From: Desulfatibacillum aliphaticivorans DSM 15576 | GTDB taxonomy: Bacteria > Desulfobacterota > Desulfobacteria > Desulfobacterales > Desulfatibacillaceae | Reading direction: 5' to 3' | Assembly: GCF_000429905.1 (NCBI RefSeq) | Contig: NZ_KE386983.1 | Span: 106,594-170,593 of the forward strand | Length of the DNA stretch: 64,000 nt | In this document: positions 17,754-26,425 of the stretch, piece after piece | How positions within the stretch are numbered: the stretch's first letter is position 1 | Layout: each line of letters starts with the position of its first letter | Position numbers and translations under genes: made by a program | The notes under the pieces: model-generated | What the model was told of the DNA's origin: nothing | The model's input: only the letters and a program-made list of their open reading frames with translations | Databases searched by the model: none

Positions 17754-18881
17754 TCATGGCCGGGTCATTTTTTCGTAAGCGTTGGCTATGAGTTTGGCCG
17801 CTTTTTCGATTTCCGTTTGATTGGTGTGGATGCCCAGGGAAAGGCGCACCGTGCCCTTGGCCTGCTCCGCGGGCACGCCCATGGCCGCCAGCACATGACT
17901 GACTGCCACGGACCTGTCATGGCAGGCCGCTCCCGTAGACGCACGCACCTCGGGGACTGCCGCCAGCAAATCCGCTCCGGTTACTACGGGAAAGGAAACG
18001 CTCAGGCAGTTGGGCAGGCGTTGGTCCGGATGGCCGTTCAAAACAAGGCCTTCTATGCGCTCGGACAAAAGCTCGAACAAGAGGGCGGTCAAGCGGGAAA
18101 GGCGCTCGGTGACGCGGGTCATGTCGCCTGTGAAAAATTCGCAGGCGGTGCCCAGACCCACAGCCATGGGCACGTTTTCCGTGCCGGCCCGGCGTCCGCT
18201 TTCCTGGCCGCCGCCCAGGATCATGGGCTCCAGTTCCACGCCTTCCCGGATATACAAGAGGCCTATGCCTTTGGGGGCGTATACCTTGTGGCCGGCCACA
18301 GACAAAAAGTCCACGCCCATGGCGTTGACGTCCACTGGGATTTTGCCCAGAGTCTGGGCTGCGTCCGAGTGTAACAGGGCGCCGGCCTTTTTGGCGATTC
18401 TGGAAATTTCGGATATGGGTTGGATCACGCCGGTTTCGTTGTTGGCGTGCATGACCGAAATCAGGAATGTGTCGGGACGCACGGCCTTTTCGATCTCCTC
18501 CACGTCGACCACGCCTTGGGAGTCCACTCCCGCAAAGGTGACGTCATATCCCCGCTCCATATAATATAGGCAGGGGTTTAAGACCGAAGGATGTTCGATG
18601 GCCGTGGTGATGATATGTCCCTTGCCGGGCCTGGACCCGGCAAGGCTCTTAATCACCCAATTATTGGATTCACTGCCGCCGCTGGTAAAGACGATTTCCT
18701 GCGGTTTGGCGCCAAGCGCCTTGGCCGCTTTCTCCCTGGCGTTTTCCACGGAGCGTTTGGCGTCAAGGCCTTCCTGGTAACTGCTGGAAGGATTGCCGAA
18801 AGCGGAGCGGAAAAAAGGCTCCATCACCCTGGCTACCCGTTCGTCTACAGCCGTGGTGGCGTTATGATCCAAATATATCAT
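17754..18881 (-). CDS. Cysteine desulfurase (NifS/IscS family)
   Basis: The start MIYLDHNATT, the cofactor-binding HSDAAQTLGK, the PLP lysine in SVAGHKVYAPKG and the C-terminal loop with the reactive Cys (RASTGAACHD) are all present. It takes sulfur from cysteine for Fe-S clusters, tRNA thiolation or selenium delivery. No iscU or nifU gene is adjacent. The short ASTGAACHD loop, with Cys-His, is the type also seen in selenocysteine-lyase-like members, so the exact substrate is uncertain. It starts 9 bases after the end of ppdK, so the two are probably co-transcribed. Confidence 0.93.
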   Translation of the reverse strand: MIYLDHNATTAVDERVARVMEPFFRSAFGNPSSSYQEGLDAKRSVENAREKAAKALGAKPQEIVFTSGGSESNNWVIKSLAGSRPGKGHIITTAIEHPSVLNPCLYYMERGYDVTFAGVDSQGVVDVEEIEKAVRPDTFLISVMHANNETGVIQPISEISRIAKKAGALLHSDAAQTLGKIPVDVNAMGVDFLSVAGHKVYAPKGIGLLYIREGVELEPMILGGGQESGRRAGTENVPMAVGLGTACEFFTGDMTRVTERLSRLTALLFELLSERIEGLVLNGHPDQRLPNCLSVSFPVVTGADLLAAVPEVRASTGAACHDRSVAVSHVLAAMGVPAEQAKGTVRLSLGIHTNQTEIEKAAKLIANAYEKMTRP

Positions 18882-18890
18882 AAAGGCTCC

Positions 18891-21608
18891 CTATTCCACC
18901 GAGTGTCCGTTGGCCAAGGCCGCATGGGCGGCCGCCAAACGTGCAATGGGCACCCGGTAAGGGGAACAACTTACATAGTCGAGTCCAATGGAATCGCAGA
19001 ACCAGACGGACTTGGGATCGCCGCCGTGCTCGCCGCAGATTCCGATTTTCAGCTTGGGACGCGTGGTGCGGCCGCGTTCCGTGCCGATTTTCATGAGTTC
19101 GCCCACGCCGGTCTGATCAACGGATTGGAAAGGATCGTGGGCAAGAATTTTTCTTTCCAGATAATGAGGCAGGAAGGTGCCTGCGTCGTCCCTGGAGTAG
19201 CCGAAGGTCATCTGGGTCAGGTCGTTGGTTCCAAAGGAGAAGAACTCGGCCTGCTGGGCGATCTGGTCGGCGATGAGGCAGGCCCTGGGGATTTCGATCA
19301 TGGTGCCTACCATATATTTAAAGGTAATGCCTTTTTCGTCCATGACTTTGGCGGCCTGCTGGTCGATGATGGCCTTTTGATTTTCAAATTCACCCACAGT
19401 CCCCACCAGGGGCACCATGACTTCGGGCTTGACCTTGATGTCTTCGGCCCAGCAGTCGGCGGCCGCTTCAAAGATAGCCCTTGCCTGCATGGCGGTGATT
19501 TCAGGAAAGATGGTTCCCAGACGGCAGCCCCGATGTCCCAACATGGGGTTGAACTCGGTCAGGGATTCGGCCTTGGCGGCGATCCTTCTTTCCGTGGTAT
19601 TTAAGCGAGAGGCCATTTCCTTTTGGGCTTCGTCGTCGTGGGGCAGGAACTCGTGCAGGGGCGGATCAAGCAGGCGGATGGTCACGGGGCGGTTGCCCAT
19701 GGCCTTGAAGATTCCTGTGAAATCCTGGCGCTGCATGGGCAGGAGCTTCCTGAGCGCCGCCTTGCGGCCTTCGATGTCTTCCGCCATGATCATTTCGCGC
19801 ATGGCCCAAATACGGTCGCCGAAGAACATGTGCTCGGTGCGGGTCAGGCCAATTCCCTGGGCGCCGAAGGCCACGGCCGCGGCCGCGTCTTCGGGAGTGT
19901 CCGCGTTGGTGCGGATCTTCAGGGTCCGGACTTTGTCGGCCCAGGTCATGAGGGTGCGGTATTCCTTGTGGCTCAGGGGATCCACTTCCACCAGGTCCAG
20001 CTGGCCTTCATAGATCACGCCCTTGGTGCCGTTCATGGTAATCCAGTCGCCTTCCTTGAGAACCTTGTCCCCAAAGGTTACGGTCTTGGCTTTCATGTCG
20101 ATTTCCATGGCCGAGCAGCCCACGATGCAGCACTTGCCCCAACCGCGGGCGACCAAAGCCGCGTGGCTGGTCATGCCGCCCTTGGAGGTCAGGATGGCCT
20201 GGGCGGGCTTCATGCCGTGCACGTCTTCGGGGGAGGTCTCTTCCCTAACCAGGATGACCCGTCTTCCCTGTTCGCCCAACTCCATGGCCTTGTCCGCCGT
20301 CAGGACGATCTTGCCGATGGCGCCGCCGGGGCCGGCCGGAAGGCCTTTGCCCAGCTTTTCAGCGAGTTTTTCCGCTTCCGGGTCCACCATGGGATGGAGC
20401 ATTTCCTCCACCTGCTCGGGCTTGACCCTCTTGAGTGCGGTGTCTTTGTCGATAAGGCCGGATTTGGCCATGTCCACGGCCATTTTAATGGCCGCCGGGC
20501 CGTTGCGCTTGCCCACACGGGTTTGCAACATATATAAAACGTTGTCTTCGATGGTGAATTCCAGGTCCTGCATGTCGCGGTAATGGGTCTCCAGCTTCTC
20601 GCGGATGTCCATCAGGTCCTGGTACAGCTTGGGCATGGCTTCTTCCAGGGTGGGAAGATCCTTGTTGGCGTCGGTTTTTGCAAGTTTGTTGATAGCGTAA
20701 GGAGTGCGGATGCCCGCCACCACGTCTTCGCCCTGGGCGTTAATCAGCCATTCGCCGTAGAGATTGTTGTCGCCCGTGGCGGGGTTGCGGGTGAAAGCCA
20801 CGCCGGTGGCGGATTTGTCGCCGGTATTCCCGAACACCATGGCCTGCACGTTGACCGCCGTTCCCCAATCGTCGGGGAGGTTTTCAATACGGCGGTAAGC
20901 CAGGGCGCGCTTCCCGTTCCAGGACAGGAAGACGGCCCCGATGGCGCCCCAAAGCTGCTTCATGGGATCGTCCGGGAATTCGGCGCCCAGAACTTCCTTT
21001 ACCTTTACTTTATAGGCTGCGCAAAGCTTCCTCAGGTCGTCTTCGGAAAGCTCCGTGTCATTCACATATCCGTTTTTCTTTTTAACGGCTTCCAGCATGT
21101 GCTCAAGCTGGTTGCGAATGCTGTCGCCGTCTTCCGGCTCAATGCCTTCGGCCTTTTCCATAACCACGTCGGAGTACATGGCGATGAGCCTGCGATAGGC
21201 GTCATATACAAAACGGGGATTCTGGGTTTTGGCGATCATCCCCGGAATGGTTTCTTCGGTCAGGCCCACATTCAGGACGGTTTCCATCATGCCGGGCATG
21301 GAGGCGCGAGCGCCGGAGCGTACGCTTACGAGCAGGGGATCAACTGGGTCCCCAAATTTCTTTTTGGCCAGCTCTTCAAGCCGGCGGAGGTTCACTTCCA
21401 CTTCCTTTTCCAAAGACTTGGGGTACTCGCGGTTGCGCTTGTTAAACTCGTTACATAATTCGGTGGTCAAGGTAAAACCAGGCGGCACAGGAAGGCCGAG
21501 ATTAACCATTTCGGCGATGTTGGCTCCCTTGCCGCCTAAGAGGTTGTTCATGTCGGCGCGCCCTTGCGCCATGCCTCCCCCGAAAAAGTATACGTATTGC
21601 TGCTTCAT
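18891..21608 (-). CDS. ppdK: Pyruvate, phosphate dikinase
   Basis: The full 905-residue three-domain layout is visible: an ATP-grasp N-terminus (NNLLGGKGANIAEM), the swivelling phosphohistidine domain (KGGMTSHAALVARGWGK, phospho-acceptor His482) and the PEP/pyruvate barrel (GICGEHGGDP near the end). It interconverts pyruvate, ATP and Pi with PEP, AMP and PPi. The Thr next to the catalytic His, used for regulation in plant enzymes, is present. With the PPi-phosphofructokinase at 28644 it points to PPi-linked central metabolism. Confidence 0.97.
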   Translation of the reverse strand: MKQQYVYFFGGGMAQGRADMNNLLGGKGANIAEMVNLGLPVPPGFTLTTELCNEFNKRNREYPKSLEKEVEVNLRRLEELAKKKFGDPVDPLLVSVRSGARASMPGMMETVLNVGLTEETIPGMIAKTQNPRFVYDAYRRLIAMYSDVVMEKAEGIEPEDGDSIRNQLEHMLEAVKKKNGYVNDTELSEDDLRKLCAAYKVKVKEVLGAEFPDDPMKQLWGAIGAVFLSWNGKRALAYRRIENLPDDWGTAVNVQAMVFGNTGDKSATGVAFTRNPATGDNNLYGEWLINAQGEDVVAGIRTPYAINKLAKTDANKDLPTLEEAMPKLYQDLMDIREKLETHYRDMQDLEFTIEDNVLYMLQTRVGKRNGPAAIKMAVDMAKSGLIDKDTALKRVKPEQVEEMLHPMVDPEAEKLAEKLGKGLPAGPGGAIGKIVLTADKAMELGEQGRRVILVREETSPEDVHGMKPAQAILTSKGGMTSHAALVARGWGKCCIVGCSAMEIDMKAKTVTFGDKVLKEGDWITMNGTKGVIYEGQLDLVEVDPLSHKEYRTLMTWADKVRTLKIRTNADTPEDAAAAVAFGAQGIGLTRTEHMFFGDRIWAMREMIMAEDIEGRKAALRKLLPMQRQDFTGIFKAMGNRPVTIRLLDPPLHEFLPHDDEAQKEMASRLNTTERRIAAKAESLTEFNPMLGHRGCRLGTIFPEITAMQARAIFEAAADCWAEDIKVKPEVMVPLVGTVGEFENQKAIIDQQAAKVMDEKGITFKYMVGTMIEIPRACLIADQIAQQAEFFSFGTNDLTQMTFGYSRDDAGTFLPHYLERKILAHDPFQSVDQTGVGELMKIGTERGRTTRPKLKIGICGEHGGDPKSVWFCDSIGLDYVSCSPYRVPIARLAAAHAALANGHSVE

Positions 21609-22052
21609 CCCTTAGCTCCTTATTTTTATTTGGCTTTCGTAGCCAGAAATACAGGTTGATCTATGTGGCATATAAGTAGGCTTTTTTCAACCAAAATGGT
21701 CTGTGTCAAGCCCTCGACCCGAACATCCTTTTCACGCCCCCATTTCAATCATTGGAAAAGATTTGGACAACCATTTAATTTTTATTAGAAAAAAGTTTCA
21801 CGACCGTAAATGCCGCCAATCCGGCAAGCCGTCCGGAAAACCTGTAAGCAGGTTCCGCAATTCTGATTTTTCCACGCCCGGGTTAAAAAATCAAAACCGG
21901 GGGCCGGTCTAAAGCCGAAACTCATCCCGAAGGATATGGGTAAAAAAATCCCCAAAAAATCCTGAAAAATTCTGAATTGGCCGATTAATTATCCTTTATG
22001 CGTATATTCGCCGCATGAGTCAAGCGCTGATCCATTTTTTTTGAAAAACCCC

Positions 22053-22081
22053 TTGACGCCGTCCTGAAAACAGAGTAATAG
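22053..22081 (+). promoter_or_regulatory. Possible promoter
   Basis: TTGACG and TAATAG are 17 bases apart, upstream of the hairpin and the small ORFs. The -35 box is good and the -10 box weak. From 21609 to this point I see no gene. Confidence 0.3.
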
Positions 22082-22187
22082 ATTTATCAAACTTTGATTG
22101 TGCAGCCTATTTTTTTCGGCGGGCAATCAGGATCATTTGGACTAATCCTTTCCGGCGGTCTGTTTTCCAGGCTTCCGGAATATTTTC

Positions 22188-22223
22188 GGCCCAATAAGTT
22201 AGATTATTCTAACTTATTGGGCC
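22188..22223. repeat. Perfect 16-bp inverted repeat with TTAT loop
   Basis: GGCCCAATAAGTTAGA is followed by TTAT and its exact complement TCTAACTTATTGGGCC. No T run follows on either strand, so it is not a normal terminator. It could be an RNA hairpin in the leader of the small ORFs, a protein-binding palindrome or the trace of a mobile element. Confidence 0.9.
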
Positions 22224-22286
22224 AACTACAGAGCAGGACGGGACAAGTCAGAGGCGCTCCAACCGAGCCCCGGAGGTGTTGCTTTT

Positions 22287-22466
22287 ATGAAAAAAGCGTT
22301 TGCAGATGCGGAAGCCTTTAATGGCTCAAATTCGTGCAGCGATCCTTTTGGGCAGGCGTGGCCGGACCAGCGCGGCACGGTCAATTGCGGATCCCGGTTA
22401 AGGCGCCGCAGGATATTCCCCAAAGGCAAGGCGGAGCCGGAAGCGGCATCCCGGCAGTCCGAATAA
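22287..22466 (+). CDS. Small hypothetical basic protein (59 residues)
   Basis: An ATG preceded by CGGAGG (10 bases) opens 59 codons starting MKKAFADAEAFNGSNS and containing an RLRRRR stretch and a Lys/Glu-rich end. There are two Cys and no hydrophobic segment. It lies after the 22188 hairpin and before the Cys-rich small ORF on the same strand. The evidence is only the ribosome site and frame, so it could be chance. Confidence 0.35.
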   Translation: MKKAFADAEAFNGSNSCSDPFGQAWPDQRGTVNCGSRLRRRRIFPKGKAEPEAASRQSE

Positions 22467-22498
22467 TCCTACGCTGGTAGTTCGTTTTGTAAACTGCC

Positions 22499-22555
22499 CC
22501 TCGCAACACTACAGGCGGTCCATGCATAAGGTTGTGAGGCCCGCTTGGCGAAGCG
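22499..22555 (+). promoter_or_regulatory. Structured leader before the Cys-rich small gene
   Basis: CCTCGCAAC pairs with GTTGTGAGG (9 pairs, one G-U) around a 23-base internal segment, followed at once by a second small hairpin CGCTT-GGCG-AAGCG. The AGGAAACGAGGA ribosome site of the next ORF lies just downstream. It does not match a riboswitch class that I recognise. Confidence 0.4.
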
Positions 22556-22577
22556 AGTCTGTAAAGGAAACGAGGAA

Positions 22578-22754
22578 ATGCGCCAAGGAGTGACTAACAA
22601 TACTATAAAGGTGGAAATACGGGAGGACGTTCTGGTTCGCCTCCTGTCCCGGGGCGCCGTCTGCGCGGTGGACTTCCGCTGCCTGGATTGCCGTTCAAGG
22701 CAAAGCCTCCGCCGCTTATGCTTGGAAAGCTGCAAGGACGGAGACCCGCCCTAA
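22578..22754 (+). CDS. Small Cys-rich protein, possible zinc-binding
   Basis: The ATG at 22578 follows AGGAAACGAGGAA. The 58-residue product has a short amphipathic start (IKVEIREDVLVRLLSRG) and a Cys pattern C-x5-C-x2-C-x9-C-x3-C in its second half (AVCAVDFRCLDC and LCLESC), which suggests a metal site. An alternative TTG at 22545 would add 11 residues and overlap the leader hairpin. The composition and Cys spacing look like a conserved small family, but I cannot name it. Confidence 0.6.
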   Translation: MRQGVTNNTIKVEIREDVLVRLLSRGAVCAVDFRCLDCRSRQSLRRLCLESCKDGDPP

Positions 22755-22996
22755 AACGTTTTTCCTGGGCTCCCCAATCCGTGCGGGATTCAGCCCGCCC
22801 GGCATGGGGTCAAATCTACGTTTGACGTTTGAGAAGCAATACTCAAGATAAAGGGCCAAATCCAGGCTTGGCCCCATTTGCCCGATTTCCCCTGATTTTT
22901 ACGGCTATTCAGGGGAATGTCAGAACCGCCGTATCCGGTCAATGCGGCGTATAGGCTGTGCCCGCCCCTGAGCCCCTTGCTCTCTTGCACAGCCTA

Positions 22997-23050
22997 AAGC
23001 CCTTGCCGGCCGCTTGAGCCCCCGAATCAGCGGCCGGCAGGGGCTTTTTT
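22997..23050 (+). terminator. Strong Rho-independent terminator
   Basis: AGCCC-TTGCCGGCCGC and GCGGCCGGCA-GGGGCT pair over more than 14 bases and are followed by TTTTTT. It ends a plus-strand transcript about 240 bases after the Cys-rich ORF. The 22755-22996 stretch contains no clear gene; it may be 3' untranslated sequence or hold a small RNA. Confidence 0.88.
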
Positions 23051-23217
23051 ATGTTGACCATGCTCGCTCGTTGCCACGGCCTCCTCTTATCAAAAAAGAT
23101 TCAAACCACGGAAAACACGGAAGGCGCTGAAAACAATATTTCCGTGCGCTTCGTGTCTTCAGCGGTTAAAATTATCTATAAATCAAGATGGTTAAGTCTC
23201 GAAAATTTAAATTTTGG

Positions 23218-24009
23218 TCAGATGCCATGCTGTTTTAGGAGTTCTTCAATCGCCCCAATCACCTCATCCGTTTTTTCCAGGTGGGGCATGTGGCCGCAGT
23301 CTTTGAGGATGAGCATTTGGGAGGGGCCGGCGGCCTTGCCGGCGATGAATTCCGGGAAGGCCCGGGACCCGTACTCGTCCTTGTCCCCGTGGATGGCCAG
23401 CACGGGACAGAAGACTTTTTTCATGCAATCTTCCAGGCTCCAGTTCGCAAAATCGGGCGAAAGCCACGTATCGGTCCAGGCCCTTAATACCCACAGTGCC
23501 TTTTTGCCGTGCCATTTTTTCAGGCGCTCCATTTGGCCGGGTTTTTCAAAGCCCTTTTGCACTTTGATGATGCCCTGCCTGGTGAGGTCCTCCACAAAAG
23601 CCTGGGAGGCCGCCGTCACCACGCCTTGGCAGTCCTTATCCCGGGCCGCGATGTTGCAGGCCATGCCTCCGCCCACGCTATGTCCGAACAGGACGTATTT
23701 TTTGATGGAAAGCCCGGATTTGACCCACGGGAAATAAACTTCCCCTTCCTCCTCGATGAATCTCAGGGACGGCGGTCCATGCCGGGCGTCCGACTTGCCG
23801 AAGCCCGGGCGATCGTAGGCGATGACCTGGCGATTCAGTTTTTCCGCCAGGATTTCCGGGAAGCCCCGCCATAAGTCCACGCTGCCCAGAGAGTCGTGAA
23901 GCAGGATGACAGGGACCTGGGAGTACGAACCCTCCGGCGTCCACGCCCTGGCGTATATGGTCCCGCCGGGAGCTGTAATTTGAAACTCTCTCGTATTGTT
24001 ATTCATCAT
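23218..24009 (-). CDS. Alpha/beta hydrolase
   Basis: The fold's landmarks are all present: VPVILLHDSLGS (oxyanion region), the nucleophile elbow FGHSVGGGMA, the acid in AIHGDKDEYGS and the His in LKDCGHMPHLEKT. The length, 263 residues, is standard. No signal peptide is seen, so it is cytoplasmic. It stands alone, and the substrate cannot be predicted from sequence or neighbours. The start has two consecutive ATGs and only a weak ribosome site. Confidence 0.88.
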   Translation of the reverse strand: MMNNNTREFQITAPGGTIYARAWTPEGSYSQVPVILLHDSLGSVDLWRGFPEILAEKLNRQVIAYDRPGFGKSDARHGPPSLRFIEEEGEVYFPWVKSGLSIKKYVLFGHSVGGGMACNIAARDKDCQGVVTAASQAFVEDLTRQGIIKVQKGFEKPGQMERLKKWHGKKALWVLRAWTDTWLSPDFANWSLEDCMKKVFCPVLAIHGDKDEYGSRAFPEFIAGKAAGPSQMLILKDCGHMPHLEKTDEVIGAIEELLKQHGI

Positions 24010-24155
24010 GACGCTTTCGGTCCGTTTTAGCTCATTTTTTTATGTACGATAATTCTATTAACAAATCTTATGGATTTGATCCATGTTTGAAGCCCCTTTG
24101 GTTGGCGCCGGTCCCCAAATCAGTTTTCCGGTTGATTTTTTATGTTGATTTTTTA

Positions 24156-24185
24156 TTGACGTGTGGGATTTGGGGCTGATAAAAT
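24156..24185 (+). promoter_or_regulatory. Putative distal promoter of rho
   Basis: TTGACG and TAAAAT are separated by 18 bases, about 460 bases before the rho ATG. Confidence 0.45.
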
Positions 24186-24246
24186 GTACAAATCCTAATC
24201 GGTTGAAACACCCTTACGCATTGCTATATAAACGCACCGAAATGGC

Positions 24247-24275
24247 TTGACACGGTGTGGCTTTTGATTTATCCT
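24247..24275 (+). promoter_or_regulatory. Putative promoter of rho
   Basis: A consensus TTGACA is separated by 17 bases from TATCCT. It would give a leader of about 360 bases, containing a CCCGTTT-ATCCAAC-AAACGGG hairpin at about 24469-24489 and a further TATAAT at 24584-24589 without a good -35 box. Long leaders suit rho, which is often autoregulated. I see no gene in 24010-24643. Confidence 0.6.
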
Positions 24276-24643
24276 TGCCGGAGGATAGGGACCGCATTTC
24301 ACTCATTTAGGATTAGGACCAAATCAAAAGGGTAAATTTAAGGCCTCATTACAAGTCATATAGTAATCCTTCACAATACGCCAACAGTAGGTAACTACCC
24401 CCTGTTTGTACGATTCTGATATCGGAGACTGCGCCAACATTCAGTTCAGGAATTTCTCCACGGCGCCCGCCCGTTTATCCAACAAACGGGGTCGGCAGAC
24501 GGCCTTATAATTAATGTACCCGGGGGGGACGCTGTTATCGATTGACGCCTTTTCCGGATGCGGCGCTGTTCTGTATTTGACAATATAATCACCGCCCCCG
24601 ATAACCCAGATCTTGCAATCTGAATATTTTGAGGAAAAAACAT

Positions 24644-25912
24644 ATGGATCAAGAATTCGCCCCAATGAACCTTGGAGCACTAAAAGACAAGAAAATCAAT
24701 GAGCTCGCGGCTATTGGCAAGTCCTTCAATATCGAAGGCGCGGCCGGCATGCGCAAGCAGGAGCTTATTTTCGCCATCCTCCGGGCCCAGACCGAAAAGA
24801 ACGGCATGATCCACGGAGAAGGCACCTTGGAAATCCTTCCCGACGGGTTCGGGTTCCTGAGAGCCCCGGACTATAACTATCTGCCCGGACCGGACGACAT
24901 CTACGTGTCTCCCTCTCAGATCCGCCGCTTCAACCTGCGCACGGGCGACACCGTGGCCGGCCAGATCCGCCAGCCCAAGGAGTCGGAGCGCTACTTCGCC
25001 CTGTTGAAGGTGGAGTCCGTCAACTTTGAAGACCCCGAGGTCTCTCGCGACAAGATTCTCTTCGACAACCTGACGCCCTTGTATCCCAACGACCGCATGA
25101 ACATGGAGCGGGAGGCGGACAATTACTCGGTCAGGATCATCAACCTGCTTACGCCCATCGGATTCGGCCAGCGCGGACTCATCGTGTCTCCGCCCAGAAG
25201 CGGCAAGACCATGCTTCTGCAGAATATCGCCAATTCCATCAACGCCAACCACAAGGACGTCTTCCTCATCGTGCTGCTCATCGACGAACGGCCCGAGGAA
25301 GTGACGGACATGCAGCGTTCGGTCAAGGCCGAGGTCATCTCCTCCACCTTTGACGAACCGGCCCAGCGCCACGTGCAGGTGGCCGAAATGGTCATTGAAA
25401 AGGCCAAACGCCTGGTTGAGCATAAAAAGGACGTGGTCATCCTGCTGGACAGCATCACCCGTCTGGCCAGGGCCTACAATACGGTAGTGCCCCCCAGCGG
25501 AAAGATTCTCTCCGGCGGCGTGGACTCCAACGCTTTGCATCGTCCCAAGCGCTTTTTCGGAGCGGCCAGAAACGTGGAGGAAGGCGGCAGCCTGACCATC
25601 ATCGCCACGGCCCTGATTGACACCGGAAGCCGCATGGACGAAGTCATCTTCGAAGAATTCAAGGGCACGGGCAACTTGGAACTGCAACTGGATCGCCGTC
25701 TGGCGGACAAGCGGACCTTCCCGGCCATCGACATCAACCGTTCCGGCACGCGCAAGGAAGAGCTCCTGCTGCCTCCGGAAACCCTCAACCGCGTGTGGAT
25801 ACTCAGAAAACTGCTTTCTTCCCTCAATCCGATCGATTCCATGGAATTTTTACTTGAAAAAATGAAAGGAACGAGCGATAATGAGGATTTCTTGCAGTCG
25901 ATGAACGGCTGA
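24644..25912 (+). CDS. rho: Transcription termination factor Rho
   Basis: The ATG at 24644 lies 9 bases after TTGAGGA, which is the ribosome site; an apparent TTG start further upstream is part of that site. The 422-residue product has the Rho N-terminal helix bundle (LGALKDKKINELAAIGKS), the cold-shock-like RNA-binding fold (GEGTLEILPDGFGFLR), the Walker A (SPPRSGKTMLL), Walker B (VVILLDSITRLARAYN) and the Q/R-loop region (GGVDSNALHRPKRFFGAARN). It is a hexameric RNA helicase that releases RNA polymerase. No extra insertion domain is present. First gene of rho-rpmE-prfA-prmC. Confidence 0.98.
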   Translation: MDQEFAPMNLGALKDKKINELAAIGKSFNIEGAAGMRKQELIFAILRAQTEKNGMIHGEGTLEILPDGFGFLRAPDYNYLPGPDDIYVSPSQIRRFNLRTGDTVAGQIRQPKESERYFALLKVESVNFEDPEVSRDKILFDNLTPLYPNDRMNMEREADNYSVRIINLLTPIGFGQRGLIVSPPRSGKTMLLQNIANSINANHKDVFLIVLLIDERPEEVTDMQRSVKAEVISSTFDEPAQRHVQVAEMVIEKAKRLVEHKKDVVILLDSITRLARAYNTVVPPSGKILSGGVDSNALHRPKRFFGAARNVEEGGSLTIIATALIDTGSRMDEVIFEEFKGTGNLELQLDRRLADKRTFPAIDINRSGTRKEELLLPPETLNRVWILRKLLSSLNPIDSMEFLLEKMKGTSDNEDFLQSMNG

Positions 25913-25947
25913 CGGGTTGATCAAGGCATTTTAAGGAGCCAGGAAAT

Positions 25948-26178
25948 ATGAAAAAAGACATCCATCCCAAATACGAAACTACTGTTATCCGCTGCGCCTG
26001 CGGCGCCACCGTGGAAGCGGGTTCCACCGTCGATGACCTGACCGTGGAAATTTGTTCCCAGTGCCATCCTTTCTTCACCGGCAAGCAAAAGCTGGTGGAT
26101 ACGGCCGGACGCATCGAGCGCTTCCGCAGGAAGTACGCCAAGTTCAATCAGGCCCAGGAAGCCAAACAAGATCAGTAG
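25948..26178 (+). CDS. rpmE: Ribosomal protein L31 (zinc-binding type)
   Basis: Begins [20 protein letters not shown], with the C+ form zinc ligands CAC and CSQC, followed by [20 protein letters not shown]. It has 76 residues, with a slightly long polar tail. AAGGAG lies at good distance from the ATG. It sits 35 bases after rho. Confidence 0.97.
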
Positions 26179-26227
26179 GTCGCAGGCTTGAGCCTTGCTC
26201 GGCAAGGCTGCAAGGTGAATACGCCAA

Positions 26228-26266
26228 AATCCCGGGGAGCTTTTTCGCCCCCCGGGCATTTTTTTG
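26228..26266 (+). terminator. Rho-independent terminator after rpmE
   Basis: TCCCGGGG and CCCCCCGGG form a stem around AGCTTTTTCG, followed by ATTTTTTT. It may partly separate rho-rpmE from prfA. Confidence 0.8.
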
Positions 26267-26425
26267 GCCTTGACACGGGGACGCGCATCCCGTCCGTCGC
26301 CGCCGCTCTTAAGCAGTGAGGCGTGGGCTGCATGTTCCTTCGCGTCCCGCCCGGAGTTTATTTATTATCAATTATTCCGGGATGTTAACGACCTATTGAA
26401 ACGTAAAGAGGCTAACCGAAGAGTC

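Noticed and set aside
22188..22223. Rho-independent terminator
   Set aside because: The stem is perfect but no T run follows on either strand.
24680..25687. 335-codon minus-strand ORF
   Set aside because: Antisense to rho, which is certain.
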